Source: Halobacillus campisalis (GTDB lineage Bacteria > Bacillota > Bacilli > Bacillales > Halobacillaceae). Taken from it: DNA of 64,000 nt. Location: NCBI RefSeq assembly GCF_030345335.1, contig NZ_JAPVRC010000001.1:372001-436000 (forward strand), in the 5' to 3' direction. Below the pieces are notes generated by a model, which ran no database searches, was not told the DNA's origin, and saw only the letters and a list, made by a program, of their open reading frames with translations. Positions 34,173 to 43,875 of this stretch are shown in pieces. The first letter of the stretch is position 1. Every line of letters starts with the position of its first letter. The position numbers were made by a program, and so were the translations under genes.

Positions 34173-34888
34173 TAATCCCCACTGACCTCGAATTTGTAGC
34201 CTACTCCCCAAACCGTAACGATCATACCTGCTGCTTTAGAAGATACTTTGCTCAGCTTCTCCCGGAGCCTTTTAACATGCGTATCGACTGTACGTAGATC
34301 GCCAAAGAATTCATACTGCCAGACTTCTTTCAAAAGCTGCTCTCTTGCAAAAACTTTATCTGGAGCTTGTGCCATATAATTCAATAGTTCATATTCCTTT
34401 GGTGTCAAGGCAACCTCTTTACTGTCCGCTGTCACTCTATGGGCATCGTTATCTATCGTCATATGAGGAAAAACGAGCACATTCCTTGTCGATGTATCGG
34501 TCTCTAAAAATTTCGTTGTAGAAGCCCTTCTTAAAAGCGCTTTCACTCGAAGAACGACTTCCCTTGGGCTGAAGGGTTTAACAATGTAATCATCCGTCCC
34601 CACTTCAAAACCCTGGACGCGGTTAGCTTCTTCTCCCTTTGCCGTCAGCATAATTACAGGTGTCGCCTTCTTCTCGCGTAATTCCTTACAGACCTCTACA
34701 CCGTCTTTGCCAGGCATCATGATATCTAATAGGATGACATCATAATCTTGGTTCAAAGCTTTGTTTAAAGCCTCTTCTCCATCTTCAGCTTCTTCTATAA
34801 TAAAATTCTCTCTTTCTAAATACATTTTAATGAGTCGGCGAATACGTTCTTCATCATCGACGACTAAAATCCTTGCTTCTTGTTCCAT
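34172..34888 (-). CDS. resD: Response regulator ResD
   Basis: ResD activates genes for aerobic and anaerobic respiration, including cytochrome maturation and nitrate respiration. The 238-residue OmpR-family protein has the acidic pocket Asp11-Asp12, phospho-acceptor Asp55 (LLDIMMPG) and Lys in MLTAKG, and a C-terminal winged helix (about 130-236). GAGGAGG stands 7 bases before the ATG. A hairpin after resC and a TATAAT word at about 34919 suggest an own promoter besides read-through from resABC. Confidence 0.96.
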   Translation of the reverse strand: MEQEARILVVDDEERIRRLIKMYLERENFIIEEAEDGEEALNKALNQDYDVILLDIMMPGKDGVEVCKELREKKATPVIMLTAKGEEANRVQGFEVGTDDYIVKPFSPREVVLRVKALLRRASTTKFLETDTSTRNVLVFPHMTIDNDAHRVTADSKEVALTPKEYELLNYMAQAPDKVFAREQLLKEVWQYEFFGDLRTVDTHVKRLREKLSKVSSKAAGMIVTVWGVGYKFEVSGD

Positions 34889-34924
34889 AAAACAGCCTCC
34901 TCATAAAGTGTTTAGACTCATTAT

Positions 34925-34963
34925 AATAAATGGCAGGTAGGATAAACAAATCCTACCTGCCTT
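34925..34963 (-). terminator. hairpin between resC and resD
   Basis: A perfect 12-bp stem GGCAGGTAGGAT (34932-34943) with ATCCTACCTGCC (34950-34961) follows the resC stop codon by about 10 bases. The T run behind it is poor, so it may only partly terminate, or protect the resABC message. Confidence 0.65.
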
Positions 34964-34972
34964 AGTAGTCGA

Positions 34973-36160
34973 TTAAGCATAAGAGTGCAGACCTGAAATG
35001 ATTAAGTTCACTGCCAGCAAGTTGAACATGATGATGGCAAAACCACCTACAGCCAGCCAGGCAGATTTGGTTCCCTGCCATCCTCTCGATAATCTCAAGT
35101 GAAGATATGCTGCATAAAAGAAAAAGGTGATCAGCGCCCACACTTCTTTTGGATCCCAGCCCCAGAACCGATCCCAGGCTTGCTGAGCCCAAATCATTGC
35201 AAATATAAGAGCACCTAATGTAAATATCGGAAATCCGATAGCTACAGCACGGTAGCCTACCTCATCAACAATTTCAGGATTCGCTTTTCTTAAAAGCGGC
35301 TGAAGGGCAGACCCGATTCTTTTTCTAACGACTAATCGTACAAGCCAATACAATACTAATCCACCCAAGATGGACCAGATCATCGTATTGAATTTAATAG
35401 CCGCATCGACCCCCCTCATCCATTCAGGAGCTTGAAATAAAGGAGACATCGCACCGTCTGAAATCAACTCACCGTCAAACGGACCCGCAATAGCCGGCAT
35501 TTCATACGTTATTTCGACTGGCTGGCCTTCAACCGGAGCCTCGAAAGACGCTTCGTAATTGAAAGCACTGAATACAGAAGAAATAATGATGAAAGCCAGT
35601 GTAGTAGCTACCATGTAAATGACGAACTCCAACCAAAATGTCTGCTTCGTCTTTTTAGACTGATCGACTTGACGAATCAGAAATATTAATCCTGCCACAA
35701 AGCTGATTGATAAGATGGCCTGCCCAAGGGCAGCTGTCGTTACGTGTATATATAACCAATGAGACTGTAATGACGGAACCAGTGGTGAAATCTCAGTAGG
35801 AAACATACTTGCGAATGCAATAATAAGTAAAGCAATTGGTAAAGCGATCACACCTAAAACGTTGATTCGGTAAATGAAATACATAATGATGAATGCGAAC
35901 ACAAGCATCATTCCGAAAAACGTAATAAACTCAAACAAGTTACTTACAGGCGCATGTCCGGCCGCACCCCAGCGAGTGAAAAAATAACCAAGCTGGGTAA
36001 AAAAACCGACAATTGAAAGTATGATTCCAATTTTACCGATACGATCAGGTGAAGTACTTTTTTTATCTCGTATTGCCCCTGCAAAGAAAAATGTAGCAAC
36101 TAAATAGATGACGAAAGCAGCATAGAGTAAATTACTGCTTATCGCACTTAAATCGCCCAT
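34973..36160 (-). CDS. resC: Cytochrome c biogenesis protein ResC (CcsB/CcsA type)
   Basis: ResC with ResB forms the system II heme delivery and ligation complex for c-type cytochromes. The 395-residue protein has about eight membrane segments and the heme-handling tryptophan-rich motif [12 protein letters not shown] near residue 333, with conserved histidines such as the one in SHWLYIH near 133-137. AAAGGAGG precedes the ATG. It follows resB by 30 bases. Confidence 0.95.
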   Translation of the reverse strand: MGDLSAISSNLLYAAFVIYLVATFFFAGAIRDKKSTSPDRIGKIGIILSIVGFFTQLGYFFTRWGAAGHAPVSNLFEFITFFGMMLVFAFIIMYFIYRINVLGVIALPIALLIIAFASMFPTEISPLVPSLQSHWLYIHVTTAALGQAILSISFVAGLIFLIRQVDQSKKTKQTFWLEFVIYMVATTLAFIIISSVFSAFNYEASFEAPVEGQPVEITYEMPAIAGPFDGELISDGAMSPLFQAPEWMRGVDAAIKFNTMIWSILGGLVLYWLVRLVVRKRIGSALQPLLRKANPEIVDEVGYRAVAIGFPIFTLGALIFAMIWAQQAWDRFWGWDPKEVWALITFFFYAAYLHLRLSRGWQGTKSAWLAVGGFAIIMFNLLAVNLIISGLHSYA

Positions 36161-36190
36161 ATTCTCTCCTCCTTTATAGACTGATATAGG

Positions 36191-37822
36191 TTAATCTTTC
36201 AATTCTTGTTGATCGACCGGTGGTTCTATTCCAGTACCTTTCGTAGATTTTTCTATCTCTCTCTTCAAGGCTACCCAGTTCTTATTGGTATGTCCGGCGA
36301 TCCACACACCGTTATCTTTAGGTTTAACCCATATACGTCTGTGGTTCCAATACATGCCTTGAATGACCCCGATCATAAAAATAGCCCCGCCTAACGCTAT
36401 GAAAGGCAGTGTGTAATCTTTTCTGACCGTAAGTCCGGTAACATCTCGAACGTCGAAATCAACTAAACCTACTTTAAATTCATTTTCACCAGAACCATCT
36501 ACGTTTGCCCCTATCCCGGCAAAGCTCACTTCAGGCTCACCATCAGATTCACCTGGAGGATAGACGTTAAAAACAAATGCAGGATTTCGAGGGTATTTGG
36601 AAACTGATACAGGTTTTCCATCATCAAGTTCATATTCCGGAAAATATGAGCCAAGAACAACAACATGGCCGCTGTCCAATTCATATTCTGTTTCCGGGTC
36701 ATTCAAATCAATCGTGAATTCACCATATGAACTATCTTCATCATCCATATCGTGCAATTTGAACGTCATTTCGTTGAATTCATTTTGCTGATAGCTTGCC
36801 TGGTACAGTGTATAATTTTCAAATTTTATCGGGTGGTTCACCCTCGCTTGCGCTTCTTTAATTTCTTTTAATTCAGGATCTTTTCCCACGACGATATCAT
36901 CCGTCCGTTCATAAATGACGGCGTTCGTCTGGTAAGTTTTTGGCACAGGCTGGCCATTTCTCATTATGGCTTCCTGGAAGCGCTCATCATTTTCGTCGTA
37001 ATTCTCTAGTATAAAATCTTCATTCTTAATATAATACTGCCCTTCGGTACCTGTGATCATTTTAGTTTCGCCTTCTCGGACCCAGACGAAATCATCTACG
37101 TATAGTGCAGGAACGAATCTAAGTAAGGTACCCAGCAAAAAGACGATCAGCCCAATATGGTTGACATAAGGACCCCACCTGGAGAAACGGTTTTTCTCTG
37201 CGAAAAGGCTTCCATCTTCTTCAGTGACTTTGTAACGATTCTTCTTGAGATTCTCTTTCATCAGCTGCATATCTATAGAATCAGATTCTGTCTTACCGAA
37301 TATCCGCTGTTTTTTCATAAATTGATCATGGCGCTTCGGCTTTTGTGTTTTTAATGTTTTATATAAAGGTATAAATCGATCGAGACTGGCGATTATGATA
37401 GAAATACCTATCAGTGCAAGTAAAAGCATATACCACCAAGAGGAAAACAAGTTATGAAAACCTAACTGGTAGTAAATCTGCCCAATCAATCCATATTGAT
37501 CTTTATAATGCGTAGATGCATCGGAACCTGGAGGTATGTACATCTCTTGAGGAAGAAGTGTTCCAATTGCTGAAGCTATCAGTGTAATGACGATGAGCCA
37601 GACGCCGACCTTTACGGAAGAGAAGAAATTCCACACCTTATCGATGAACGTCCGATTATATGTTTGGGATCTTCTGGCACTGCCATCGTATCTCATGTTC
37701 AGCAATGCCTGATTCTCATTGCCGTTAAGATGCTGATTATCTTCAACCGGCTTACCGCACGCCTCACATAAAACCGTCCCCTCAGGGTTCACATGCCCGC
37801 ATTCACATGTAATTTCATTCAT
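36191..37822 (-). CDS. resB: Cytochrome c biogenesis protein ResB
   Basis: The 543-residue membrane partner of ResC. The N-terminus has a zinc-ribbon-like set, CECGH (Cys6, Cys8) and CEAC (Cys19, Cys22), as in B. subtilis ResB. Membrane segments lie at about 73-95, 128-150, 222-242 and near 478-498, with a large extracytoplasmic domain between the last two. A GAGG site precedes the ATG. In the resABC unit. Confidence 0.95.
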   Translation of the reverse strand: MNEITCECGHVNPEGTVLCEACGKPVEDNQHLNGNENQALLNMRYDGSARRSQTYNRTFIDKVWNFFSSVKVGVWLIVITLIASAIGTLLPQEMYIPPGSDASTHYKDQYGLIGQIYYQLGFHNLFSSWWYMLLLALIGISIIIASLDRFIPLYKTLKTQKPKRHDQFMKKQRIFGKTESDSIDMQLMKENLKKNRYKVTEEDGSLFAEKNRFSRWGPYVNHIGLIVFLLGTLLRFVPALYVDDFVWVREGETKMITGTEGQYYIKNEDFILENYDENDERFQEAIMRNGQPVPKTYQTNAVIYERTDDIVVGKDPELKEIKEAQARVNHPIKFENYTLYQASYQQNEFNEMTFKLHDMDDEDSSYGEFTIDLNDPETEYELDSGHVVVLGSYFPEYELDDGKPVSVSKYPRNPAFVFNVYPPGESDGEPEVSFAGIGANVDGSGENEFKVGLVDFDVRDVTGLTVRKDYTLPFIALGGAIFMIGVIQGMYWNHRRIWVKPKDNGVWIAGHTNKNWVALKREIEKSTKGTGIEPPVDQQELKD

Positions 37823-37849
37823 AGTAAAACCTCACAATTTCATATGGAC

Positions 37850-38401
37850 TTATGTCTCTGGGGTGATCTCGTTTAAATAGCCATCCAGCTTATCTAAAGT
37901 TAAGGGACCTACGACCTGCTCCTCTACCACTCCATCTGCATTCACAAATAAAGTGGATGGAAGCCTGCTTACATTGTATTGGTCCATGACTTGGCCATTT
38001 TTATCATGAAGAATTGGAAATGATAAACCATATCTTTCCTGGAATCGTTCCACAACGATATTCGTAGAATCCAAATTGACTGCAAGAATTTCTACGTTTT
38101 TATCTTTATACTCGCTATATAACTCTTCCATGTAAGGCATCTCTTCTTTGCATGGTTCGCAATAAGTCGCCCAGAAATTGATCATGACCCCTTGACCTTC
38201 TAAATCGTCAAGCGAAACTACTTCATCCGTCCCGAATTTATTCAATTGAAAATTTGGAGCTTGTTCTCCTTTTGCCACTACACTCTTATCATCTTTGAGA
38301 TTGGAGATAAGGGCAAAAGCAATTAAACCGACCATGACAGCCAACATTGCCGTGCGAAAGATTAAACGTTTCTTTTTCTTTTTTAAAGTACTTTGCTTCA
38401 T
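37850..38401 (-). CDS. resA: Thiol-disulfide oxidoreductase ResA
   Basis: ResA is a membrane-anchored thioredoxin-like protein that reduces apocytochrome c cysteines on the outer side before heme attachment. The 183-residue product has one N-terminal membrane anchor (about 13-33) and the active site CEPC (Cys81-Cys84), the residues typical of ResA. ATG 38401 has GGGAG 9 bases upstream. A TATAAT word stands about 20 bases further upstream without a clear -35, which would suit activation by ResD. First gene of resABC(DE). Confidence 0.95.
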   Translation of the reverse strand: MKQSTLKKKKKRLIFRTAMLAVMVGLIAFALISNLKDDKSVVAKGEQAPNFQLNKFGTDEVVSLDDLEGQGVMINFWATYCEPCKEEMPYMEELYSEYKDKNVEILAVNLDSTNIVVERFQERYGLSFPILHDKNGQVMDQYNVSRLPSTLFVNADGVVEEQVVGPLTLDKLDGYLNEITPET

Positions 38402-38454
38402 AGCATTCACTCCCACATCATTATATCATTGATGAGCAATGGATTTTTTGAAAA

Positions 38455-39192
38455 TTATTTAACATTTTCTTCTGCTTGTTGACGAAGCTGCTTAACTTCA
38501 TGAGGTTTCAAGGGACGGTGATCTCCAGCATTCATTCCGTGTAATGTTATGGAACCGTATCTTTCTCTTTTTAGCTTATCTACCGGAACTCCCAGTGCAT
38601 CAAACATCTTCCTCACTTGACGATTTTTTCCTTCATGGAGTATGACTTGAACAATGGCGGTCCCTTTCTTATGTTCGGTCGACATTATTTTTACATGGAC
38701 TGCTTTCATTTTTTCACCTTCGACAGTCATTCCTTTTTTCATTTTCTTCAATTGATCATCCGTAGGAATCCCTTTAGTTTTCGCTATATATACTTTATCT
38801 ATCTCATGCTTTGGATGCATTAACAGATTGGCAAATTCTCCGTCATTCGTTAATAGCAGTACACCTGATGTGTCGTAATCCAGTCGTCCTACTGGAAAAA
38901 TTCTTTCTTCCACTTCAGGCAGATAGTCGGTTACTACTTTTCTACCTTTATCATCCTTCACACTCGATATGACACCTCTCGGCTTATACAATAAGTAATA
39001 GACTGGAGCTTCTTTGACGATAGGTACTCCTTCCACTTCTACATCATCATTGGAACTCACTTTCGTACCAAGTTCTTTCACTACTTTGCCGTTCACTTTA
39101 ACTTTTCCTTCTGTAATCATTTCTTCTGCTTTTCTTCGCGATGCTACTCCAGCATGAGCGATAACTTTTTGCAGACGTTCCAGATTAGCCAT
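38455..39192 (-). CDS. rluB: 23S rRNA pseudouridine synthase RluB
   Basis: RluB converts a uridine of 23S rRNA (2605 in E. coli numbering) to pseudouridine. The 245-residue product has an N-terminal S4 RNA-binding domain (about 3-60) and the catalytic motif GRLDYDTSG with Asp105. The C-terminal EGKNRQVRKM block is typical of the RsuA/RluB group. AGGAGG precedes the ATG. It lies between spmB and resA as in B. subtilis. Confidence 0.95.
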   Translation of the reverse strand: MANLERLQKVIAHAGVASRRKAEEMITEGKVKVNGKVVKELGTKVSSNDDVEVEGVPIVKEAPVYYLLYKPRGVISSVKDDKGRKVVTDYLPEVEERIFPVGRLDYDTSGVLLLTNDGEFANLLMHPKHEIDKVYIAKTKGIPTDDQLKKMKKGMTVEGEKMKAVHVKIMSTEHKKGTAIVQVILHEGKNRQVRKMFDALGVPVDKLKRERYGSITLHGMNAGDHRPLKPHEVKQLRQQAEENVK

Positions 39193-39280
39193 TGGATCGT
39201 CCTCCTATAATTATTTATTTATCCATCTAAAAAGGATAGTTTGCGGACTCTTAAGAGACCTTCCATCTTAAAACACTAGG

Positions 39281-39309
39281 AAGCCACGCTGGGAAGCCCA
39301 GCGCGGCTT
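39281..39309 (-). terminator. probable terminator of dacB-spmAB
   Basis: A 13-bp stem with one mismatch joins 39281-39293 and 39297-39309 with a 3-base loop. The minus-strand tail is TCCTAGTGTTTTA, only partly T-rich. It lies 58 bases after spmB. Confidence 0.6.
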
Positions 39310-39366
39310 ACTATCTTTATAGTATTATACATGAGTGATACCTATTTAAACAATGGAATCAGCTCT

Positions 39367-39879
39367 TTAAGAAAATAAGATCAGCACAATGATAATCGAA
39401 GCAATTATACCAACCAGATCTGCTAAAAGTCCAACTTTAAGAGCATCTCCCATTTTTTTGATACCTACTGCCCCGAAATAAACTGTGATGATATATAAAG
39501 TGGTGTCTGTACTTCCCTGCATTACAGATGCCATTTGTCCAATTAGAGAGTCTGGTCCGAACGTTCGGATAAGTTCTGTTGTCATGCTAAGAGCGGCTGT
39601 CCCTGATATAGGACGGATCATAGCCAAAGGAAGTATTTGTTCTGGAATATTGAATACGGCCGTAAGAGGTTTAAATAAATGCAGAAAGGCATCCATTGCA
39701 CCAGAAGCTTGAAATATAGCGATGGAAACCATCATCCCCAGCAAATATGGAAGAAGAGATATTGCGATTTGAATTCCCTCTTTACTTCCTTCTACAAAAA
39801 CCTCGTATGCAGGTACCCTTTTTGCTGTGGCCGTCACCAATATAATGAGTATGATAGCCGGAATCAACCATATGCTCAT
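39367..39879 (-). CDS. spmB: Spore maturation protein SpmB
   Basis: SpmB with SpmA is needed for full dehydration of the spore core. The 170-residue nucleoside-recognition-domain membrane protein has about four membrane segments and the family block RPISGTAALSM. Its ATG overlaps the spmA stop as ATGA. dacB-spmA-spmB form one unit, as in B. subtilis, where it is sigma-E controlled. Confidence 0.94.
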   Translation of the reverse strand: MSIWLIPAIILIILVTATAKRVPAYEVFVEGSKEGIQIAISLLPYLLGMMVSIAIFQASGAMDAFLHLFKPLTAVFNIPEQILPLAMIRPISGTAALSMTTELIRTFGPDSLIGQMASVMQGSTDTTLYIITVYFGAVGIKKMGDALKVGLLADLVGIIASIIIVLILFS

Positions 39880-40472
39880 AAGATGCGCCCTAGACGTCGT
39901 CTTCTGTAGTAAAAATATCGGTCGATCAATATTGCTGCCGTGGTAGAAATGAGGGTAGCTAGAATTGTCGGCCCTATGATCGTTGTCGGTTCCACTGATT
40001 CATATTTCATACGTATGGCTATAACCGTCGTTGGCACTATCGTCAACGAAGAAGTGTTGATGGCTAATAATGTAATCATGGAACGACTGGCTTCTGTGCT
40101 GCCTCCTGAAAGGCGTTTCAGCTCTTTCATGGCTTTAAGCCCCATAGGGGTGGCAGCATTCCCAAGCCCAAAAATATTTGCTGTCATGTTGGATAAGATA
40201 TATCCGATCGCCGGGTCATCTGCCGGAATTTCAGGAAACAATCGTCTTACAAGGGGGTTGAATAATTTGGCCAGTCCTTTCAATAAACCAGCTTCTTCTG
40301 CAATTTTCATTAGACCTAACCAAAACACTAATACACCGAGTAAACTCATTGTGATGAGAATGCTTTCGTCAATTGTTTCAAATATCGCTTTGTTCACTTG
40401 CTCCATGGTGCCATTAAATGCGGCATAAACAATTCCGCTTACAGCTAATACGACCCAGATTACGTTGACCAC
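39876..40472 (-). CDS. spmA: Spore maturation protein SpmA
   Basis: The 198-residue partner of SpmB, with about five membrane segments and the characteristic NIFGLGNAATPMGLKAM block (near 99-115). The start GTG 40472 lies in the end of dacB, 7 bases behind a run of five G. The basic C-terminus (YYRRRRLGR) is cytosolic. Role in core dehydration is known from B. subtilis mutants. Confidence 0.94.
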   Translation of the reverse strand: MVNVIWVVLAVSGIVYAAFNGTMEQVNKAIFETIDESILITMSLLGVLVFWLGLMKIAEEAGLLKGLAKLFNPLVRRLFPEIPADDPAIGYILSNMTANIFGLGNAATPMGLKAMKELKRLSGGSTEASRSMITLLAINTSSLTIVPTTVIAIRMKYESVEPTTIIGPTILATLISTTAAILIDRYFYYRRRRLGRIL

Positions 40473-41545
40473 ATCTCCACCCCCATCATTCTCCTAAGAA
40501 ATGATAAGCCGCTTGTAACAAAGGGCAGAGTCGGCCGTTCAGTTAATACAAAGGTTTCAGCAACTAATTCATCGTCTAAGTGGAATAACCGCTTCCCTGC
40601 ATAATCCAGTCCTTCTGCGTTCTGTTCGAATACGGCTTGTAAACGGCTTTTTTCATCTTCTGTCAGAGGGACATGAATGTCCGAAGGTAAGTAATAGTTC
40701 TTTCCGTTGACACCTACGTATCCTTCTTCTTGAATCTGGTACGTTTCATAATGTTCAAATCCCCATTCGTACATCCTTTCATGATCATTCCAGTCGCTTG
40801 GAGCATTAAGAGTAACTGCAATTAATTCCATTCCATCTTTCTCTGCGCTGCTCACTAATGTGCGGCCGGCAGCTTTTGTAAATCCGGTTTTCCCACCGGT
40901 TGTGTTTTCGTATAGCATCGTCAGCAATTTGTTTTTGTTCTGCCAGGAATATGTGCGATTCTCGGATTTATAAATTTCACTTCCCGTCACTTCACGAAAT
41001 GTTTCATTTTTCATGGAATACGCCATTAATAGTGCAAGATCATAGGCACTAGACACATGATTTTCACCGTCAAGTCCGTGGGGGTTTTCAAAATTGGATG
41101 CATTCATACCGAGCCAGCTTGCTTTTTCGTTCATAAGGTGGACAAATCCCTCCAGACTCCCACCTACATGTTCAGCAATTGCTACTGCAGAATCATTCCC
41201 TGAACGAAGCATCAATCCATAAACAAGATCCCTAAGCGGTATCTTCTCTCCTTCTGTAAGATAAATTGAAGAACCCTCTGCACGTATTGCACGTTCACTT
41301 ACTACTACCTCTTCCTCCATTTTTCCAGATTCAATGGCTAGTAGAGCTGTCATAATTTTCGTAGTGCTGGCAATTAATGATGAAGAATAACCATCTTTTT
41401 CATAAAGCACTCTGCCAGAATGAGCATCCAACAATACAGCATGCTCAGCAGATACATACACTTCAGGCTCTGCATTTCCAATAGCTGGTTTTATCAGAAG
41501 AGTCACAAGAGTTACCATAATAATAATATGTATAATGAACTTCAA
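40460..41545 (-). CDS. dacB: Sporulation D-alanyl-D-alanine carboxypeptidase DacB
   Basis: DacB (PBP5*) trims peptide side chains and so lowers cross-linking in the cortex. The 361-residue product has a signal peptide (about 1-25) and the penicillin-binding motifs STTK (Ser60-Lys63), SGN near 120 and KTG near 225, then a C-terminal domain and amphipathic tail. TTG 41545 is chosen as start: GGAGGG stands 9 bases upstream, while the longer frame would add a hydrophilic stretch before the signal peptide. A sigma-E-like promoter precedes it. Confidence 0.92.
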   Translation of the reverse strand: MKFIIHIIIMVTLVTLLIKPAIGNAEPEVYVSAEHAVLLDAHSGRVLYEKDGYSSSLIASTTKIMTALLAIESGKMEEEVVVSERAIRAEGSSIYLTEGEKIPLRDLVYGLMLRSGNDSAVAIAEHVGGSLEGFVHLMNEKASWLGMNASNFENPHGLDGENHVSSAYDLALLMAYSMKNETFREVTGSEIYKSENRTYSWQNKNKLLTMLYENTTGGKTGFTKAAGRTLVSSAEKDGMELIAVTLNAPSDWNDHERMYEWGFEHYETYQIQEEGYVGVNGKNYYLPSDIHVPLTEDEKSRLQAVFEQNAEGLDYAGKRLFHLDDELVAETFVLTERPTLPFVTSGLSFLRRMMGVEMWST

Positions 41546-41578
41546 TTGTAGTCGCCCTCCAGTCTTGTCCTTTTGTTT

Positions 41579-41607
41579 ACAATATGCAAAAGCGTACAAG
41601 CTTATGA
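41579..41607 (-). promoter_or_regulatory. candidate sigma-E promoter of dacB-spmAB
   Basis: Minus-strand TCATAAG (41607-41601) and CATATTGT (41586-41579) are 14 bases apart, fitting sigma-E. The -10 lies 33 bases before the TTG start of dacB. The operon is sigma-E dependent in B. subtilis. Confidence 0.55.
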
Positions 41608-41609
41608 AG

Positions 41610-41880
41610 GTAAAAATAACAGCAACTTTAACAAGTGAAATAGTATCGCAGAACGCAAATAGTTTTTAAGCGGGTTAGATTGTCATTCGAGGTGTTATTA
41701 AGGAGAAAGGTGGTTTCAGTTTCATAAACTAATTAATAATATAGATAGATTATTTATGTGGCTTTCGGTTGGCTATAACGATTAAAGGAAAGAAAAGAGT
41801 AGCTTTGTAGTATGGCGAGGGTTCTCTTACTGTGTAGAGGGCCTCCTCAACAACCGGGAGCATCAAAAAAATAACACCAT
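41610..41880. other. gene-free stretch between dacB and the scp operon
   Basis: About 270 AT-rich bases with no convincing open frame on either strand, no repeat of the family found elsewhere in the window and no recognised RNA. Only the dacB promoter at one end and the terminator at the other can be assigned. Confidence 0.6.
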
Positions 41881-41920
41881 ACAAAAAGGAAACCTCAGAG
41901 CCATATAGGAACTCTGAGGG
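41880..41920 (-). terminator. intrinsic terminator of the scpA-scpB unit
   Basis: CCTCAGAG (41893-41900) pairs with CTCTGAGG (41912-41919); the minus strand then reads TTTCCTTTTTG. It lies about 90 bases after the gene that follows scpB. Confidence 0.75.
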
Positions 41921-42009
41921 ATTTACATATTATTAAATATTGTTTAGTTCTTAAAATTATGACTATTAACTGAAACACTTATCTAATCTCAGCTGTTGAA
42001 ACTATAGCT

Positions 42010-42372
42010 TCAGATAAGATGATAATGTCGAAATGAATCCACTTCCACTTCTTCTGCGTTCTCTATTTTATGATAAAGATCATAAATAGCTGGCATATTT
42101 AAATCTTCAAATACGAGCATTAACTCTTCTTCTTTAATTAAGATTTTTTTGCGGTACTTATATTCCGGGTATTTGATCAAGTATGCCAGAGCAAGAATAG
42201 AGACGACATCATCCTCCTCTATGGCAAAACGTTCAAAAACTTTTTGCTGGATATATTCCGCATAGCGAATTTCGAAATATTGCTGTCCATTTTGATCTTC
42301 GTAAATGACGACTGAACTGCACATTGAGACTTCTTCGCGATTACATTGACCTCTGGCATCAAGAAATTTCAT
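42010..42372 (-). CDS. Conserved-looking hypothetical protein after scpB
   Basis: I do not recognise this gene. The product is a soluble acidic protein of 120 residues without signal peptide or membrane segment; it looks like a small alpha/beta protein with EEELMLVFEDL and several tyrosines. The start is uncertain: ATG 42372 has AGAAAGG 11 bases upstream, while ATG 42417 would overlap scpB and lacks a site. It sits where ypuI lies in B. subtilis, but the sequence does not resemble the YpuI I remember. It ends the scpA-scpB transcript. Confidence 0.6.
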   Translation of the reverse strand: MKFLDARGQCNREEVSMCSSVVIYEDQNGQQYFEIRYAEYIQQKVFERFAIEEDDVVSILALAYLIKYPEYKYRKKILIKEEELMLVFEDLNMPAIYDLYHKIENAEEVEVDSFRHYHLI

Positions 42373-42406
42373 ATGGGTCACAGCCTTTCTGTAATCTTTT
42401 CTAATT

Positions 42407-42982
42407 TCAGTCTTCATCAAACTTTTGGAAAAATAAATCGGCTTCATTTTCTGCATTTTCCTGAATATTTAATTCCTCAAGCGGCGGGAGCTCTTCAATA
42501 GAGGATAAGCCGAAATAAGTTAGGAATTCTGTTGATGTTCCAAATAAAACAGGACGACCTATAGCTTCTTTTCTGCCTGTTTCCACAATCAATCCTCTAT
42601 TCACTAAAGTCTGAACCGCTCGGTCACTCTTTACCCCGCGGAGGTCATCAATCTCTATTCTCGTGATCGGTTGTCTATAAGCAATGATTGCAAGTACTTC
42701 AAGTGCCGCCTGGGACAATCTTGTAGAAGCCTTTGTATTTAGAAGATGCTCATAATATGCAGCATGTTCCGGTTTTGTCGTCAAATGCAGCGTGCCATTA
42801 GACTCCATTATTTTAATTCCCCTATCTCCGAGTTCATAATCCTCATGCAGCATGTCAAGAGCTTTCTGCATTTCCTGTTGAGAACATCCTATAATTTGGG
42901 AAAGCTTATTCTTCGTTACACCTTCTTCTCCAGCCGCAAATAGTAAGCCTTCGATCAGCGCTTTATAATCGTCTGCACTCAT
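42407..42982 (-). CDS. scpB: Segregation and condensation protein ScpB
   Basis: ScpB is a winged-helix kleisin partner that works with ScpA and Smc in chromosome compaction. The 191-residue product has two winged-helix domains (about 5-75 and 85-160), with the typical ALEVLAIIAYRQPITRIEID (residues 92-111) and LFGTSTEFL. GGAGG stands 8 bases before the ATG, inside the end of scpA; the scpA stop codon abuts the start. Confidence 0.96.
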   Translation of the reverse strand: MSADDYKALIEGLLFAAGEEGVTKNKLSQIIGCSQQEMQKALDMLHEDYELGDRGIKIMESNGTLHLTTKPEHAAYYEHLLNTKASTRLSQAALEVLAIIAYRQPITRIEIDDLRGVKSDRAVQTLVNRGLIVETGRKEAIGRPVLFGTSTEFLTYFGLSSIEELPPLEELNIQENAENEADLFFQKFDED

Positions 42983-43726
42983 TTATGGTTCCTCCGTTTT
43001 AAATACAATTAATTCATCAAAGTGGTTAGGCTGCACACAGACAATGTTATTACTTTTCATCAGCTCCAATATCGCTATAAAAGTCACAACTATATGAGGT
43101 TTTGTTCTTTCTTCAAATAATTTATTGAAGCTTATCCCCTGGTTACTCGTTGAAACTCTTCGAACGATGTCATCCATCCTCAACTGAATAGAGATCTCAT
43201 CTCGTTTTATTTTTGTTTCATTCCTCTGGACTTTCTTGCTGCTTTTTAAGAGTCGTTGTACCGCTGCTACAATATCGAAAACAGAAACTTCACCTGGCGT
43301 AAGTGGCTCGGTGTCTTCTCCTTTATCTTCTACTGTCATTTGCGGCCTGGTATAAATACGGTTTTCTTCTAGTTCTTTGTTTTTTAATTCTTCAGACGCT
43401 CTTTTGAATTTTTTATATTCGATTAACTTCTGCATTAATTCGTCCCGAGGATCTTCCTCTTCCTCTTCCACTGCTTCATCAACTGTATTAATATTAGGTA
43501 AAAGCATCTGGCTTTTGATAGCCAGTAAGCTTGCAGCCATTACCAGGTACTCACTCGCCACATTTAATTCAAGTTCTTTCATGGTTTGAATATAATTCAT
43601 GTATTGATCTGTGATTGTGGAGACCGGGATGTCATAAATATCAATCTCATAGCGGTTGATTAAGTGAAGCAGGAGATCCAATGGACCTTCAAATCCTTCG
43701 AGTTTTACTTGATAGCGATTGGTCAT
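42983..43726 (-). CDS. scpA: Segregation and condensation protein ScpA (kleisin)
   Basis: ScpA bridges the Smc ATPase heads. The 247-residue product has the N-terminal Smc-neck-binding domain with FEGPLDLLLHLI (12-23), an acidic linker rich in Glu, and the C-terminal winged helix ending in FDELIVF. AAGGAAAG precedes the ATG. First gene of scpA-scpB; the divergent ypuF lies upstream, as in B. subtilis. Confidence 0.96.
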   Translation of the reverse strand: MTNRYQVKLEGFEGPLDLLLHLINRYEIDIYDIPVSTITDQYMNYIQTMKELELNVASEYLVMAASLLAIKSQMLLPNINTVDEAVEEEEEDPRDELMQKLIEYKKFKRASEELKNKELEENRIYTRPQMTVEDKGEDTEPLTPGEVSVFDIVAAVQRLLKSSKKVQRNETKIKRDEISIQLRMDDIVRRVSTSNQGISFNKLFEERTKPHIVVTFIAILELMKSNNIVCVQPNHFDELIVFKTEEP

Positions 43727-43875
43727 AGTGTTCTTTCCTTTTCAAAACGAGTTACGTACTGCAATAATAGTATCAGAAACGAACCATAAATGTTAATAGT
43801 AATAGAGGACCTTCCTCGAATTGCATGTTCGATTGATCTTGTTAAAATTAAAATAACAAGAAAGGACGGGATGGT

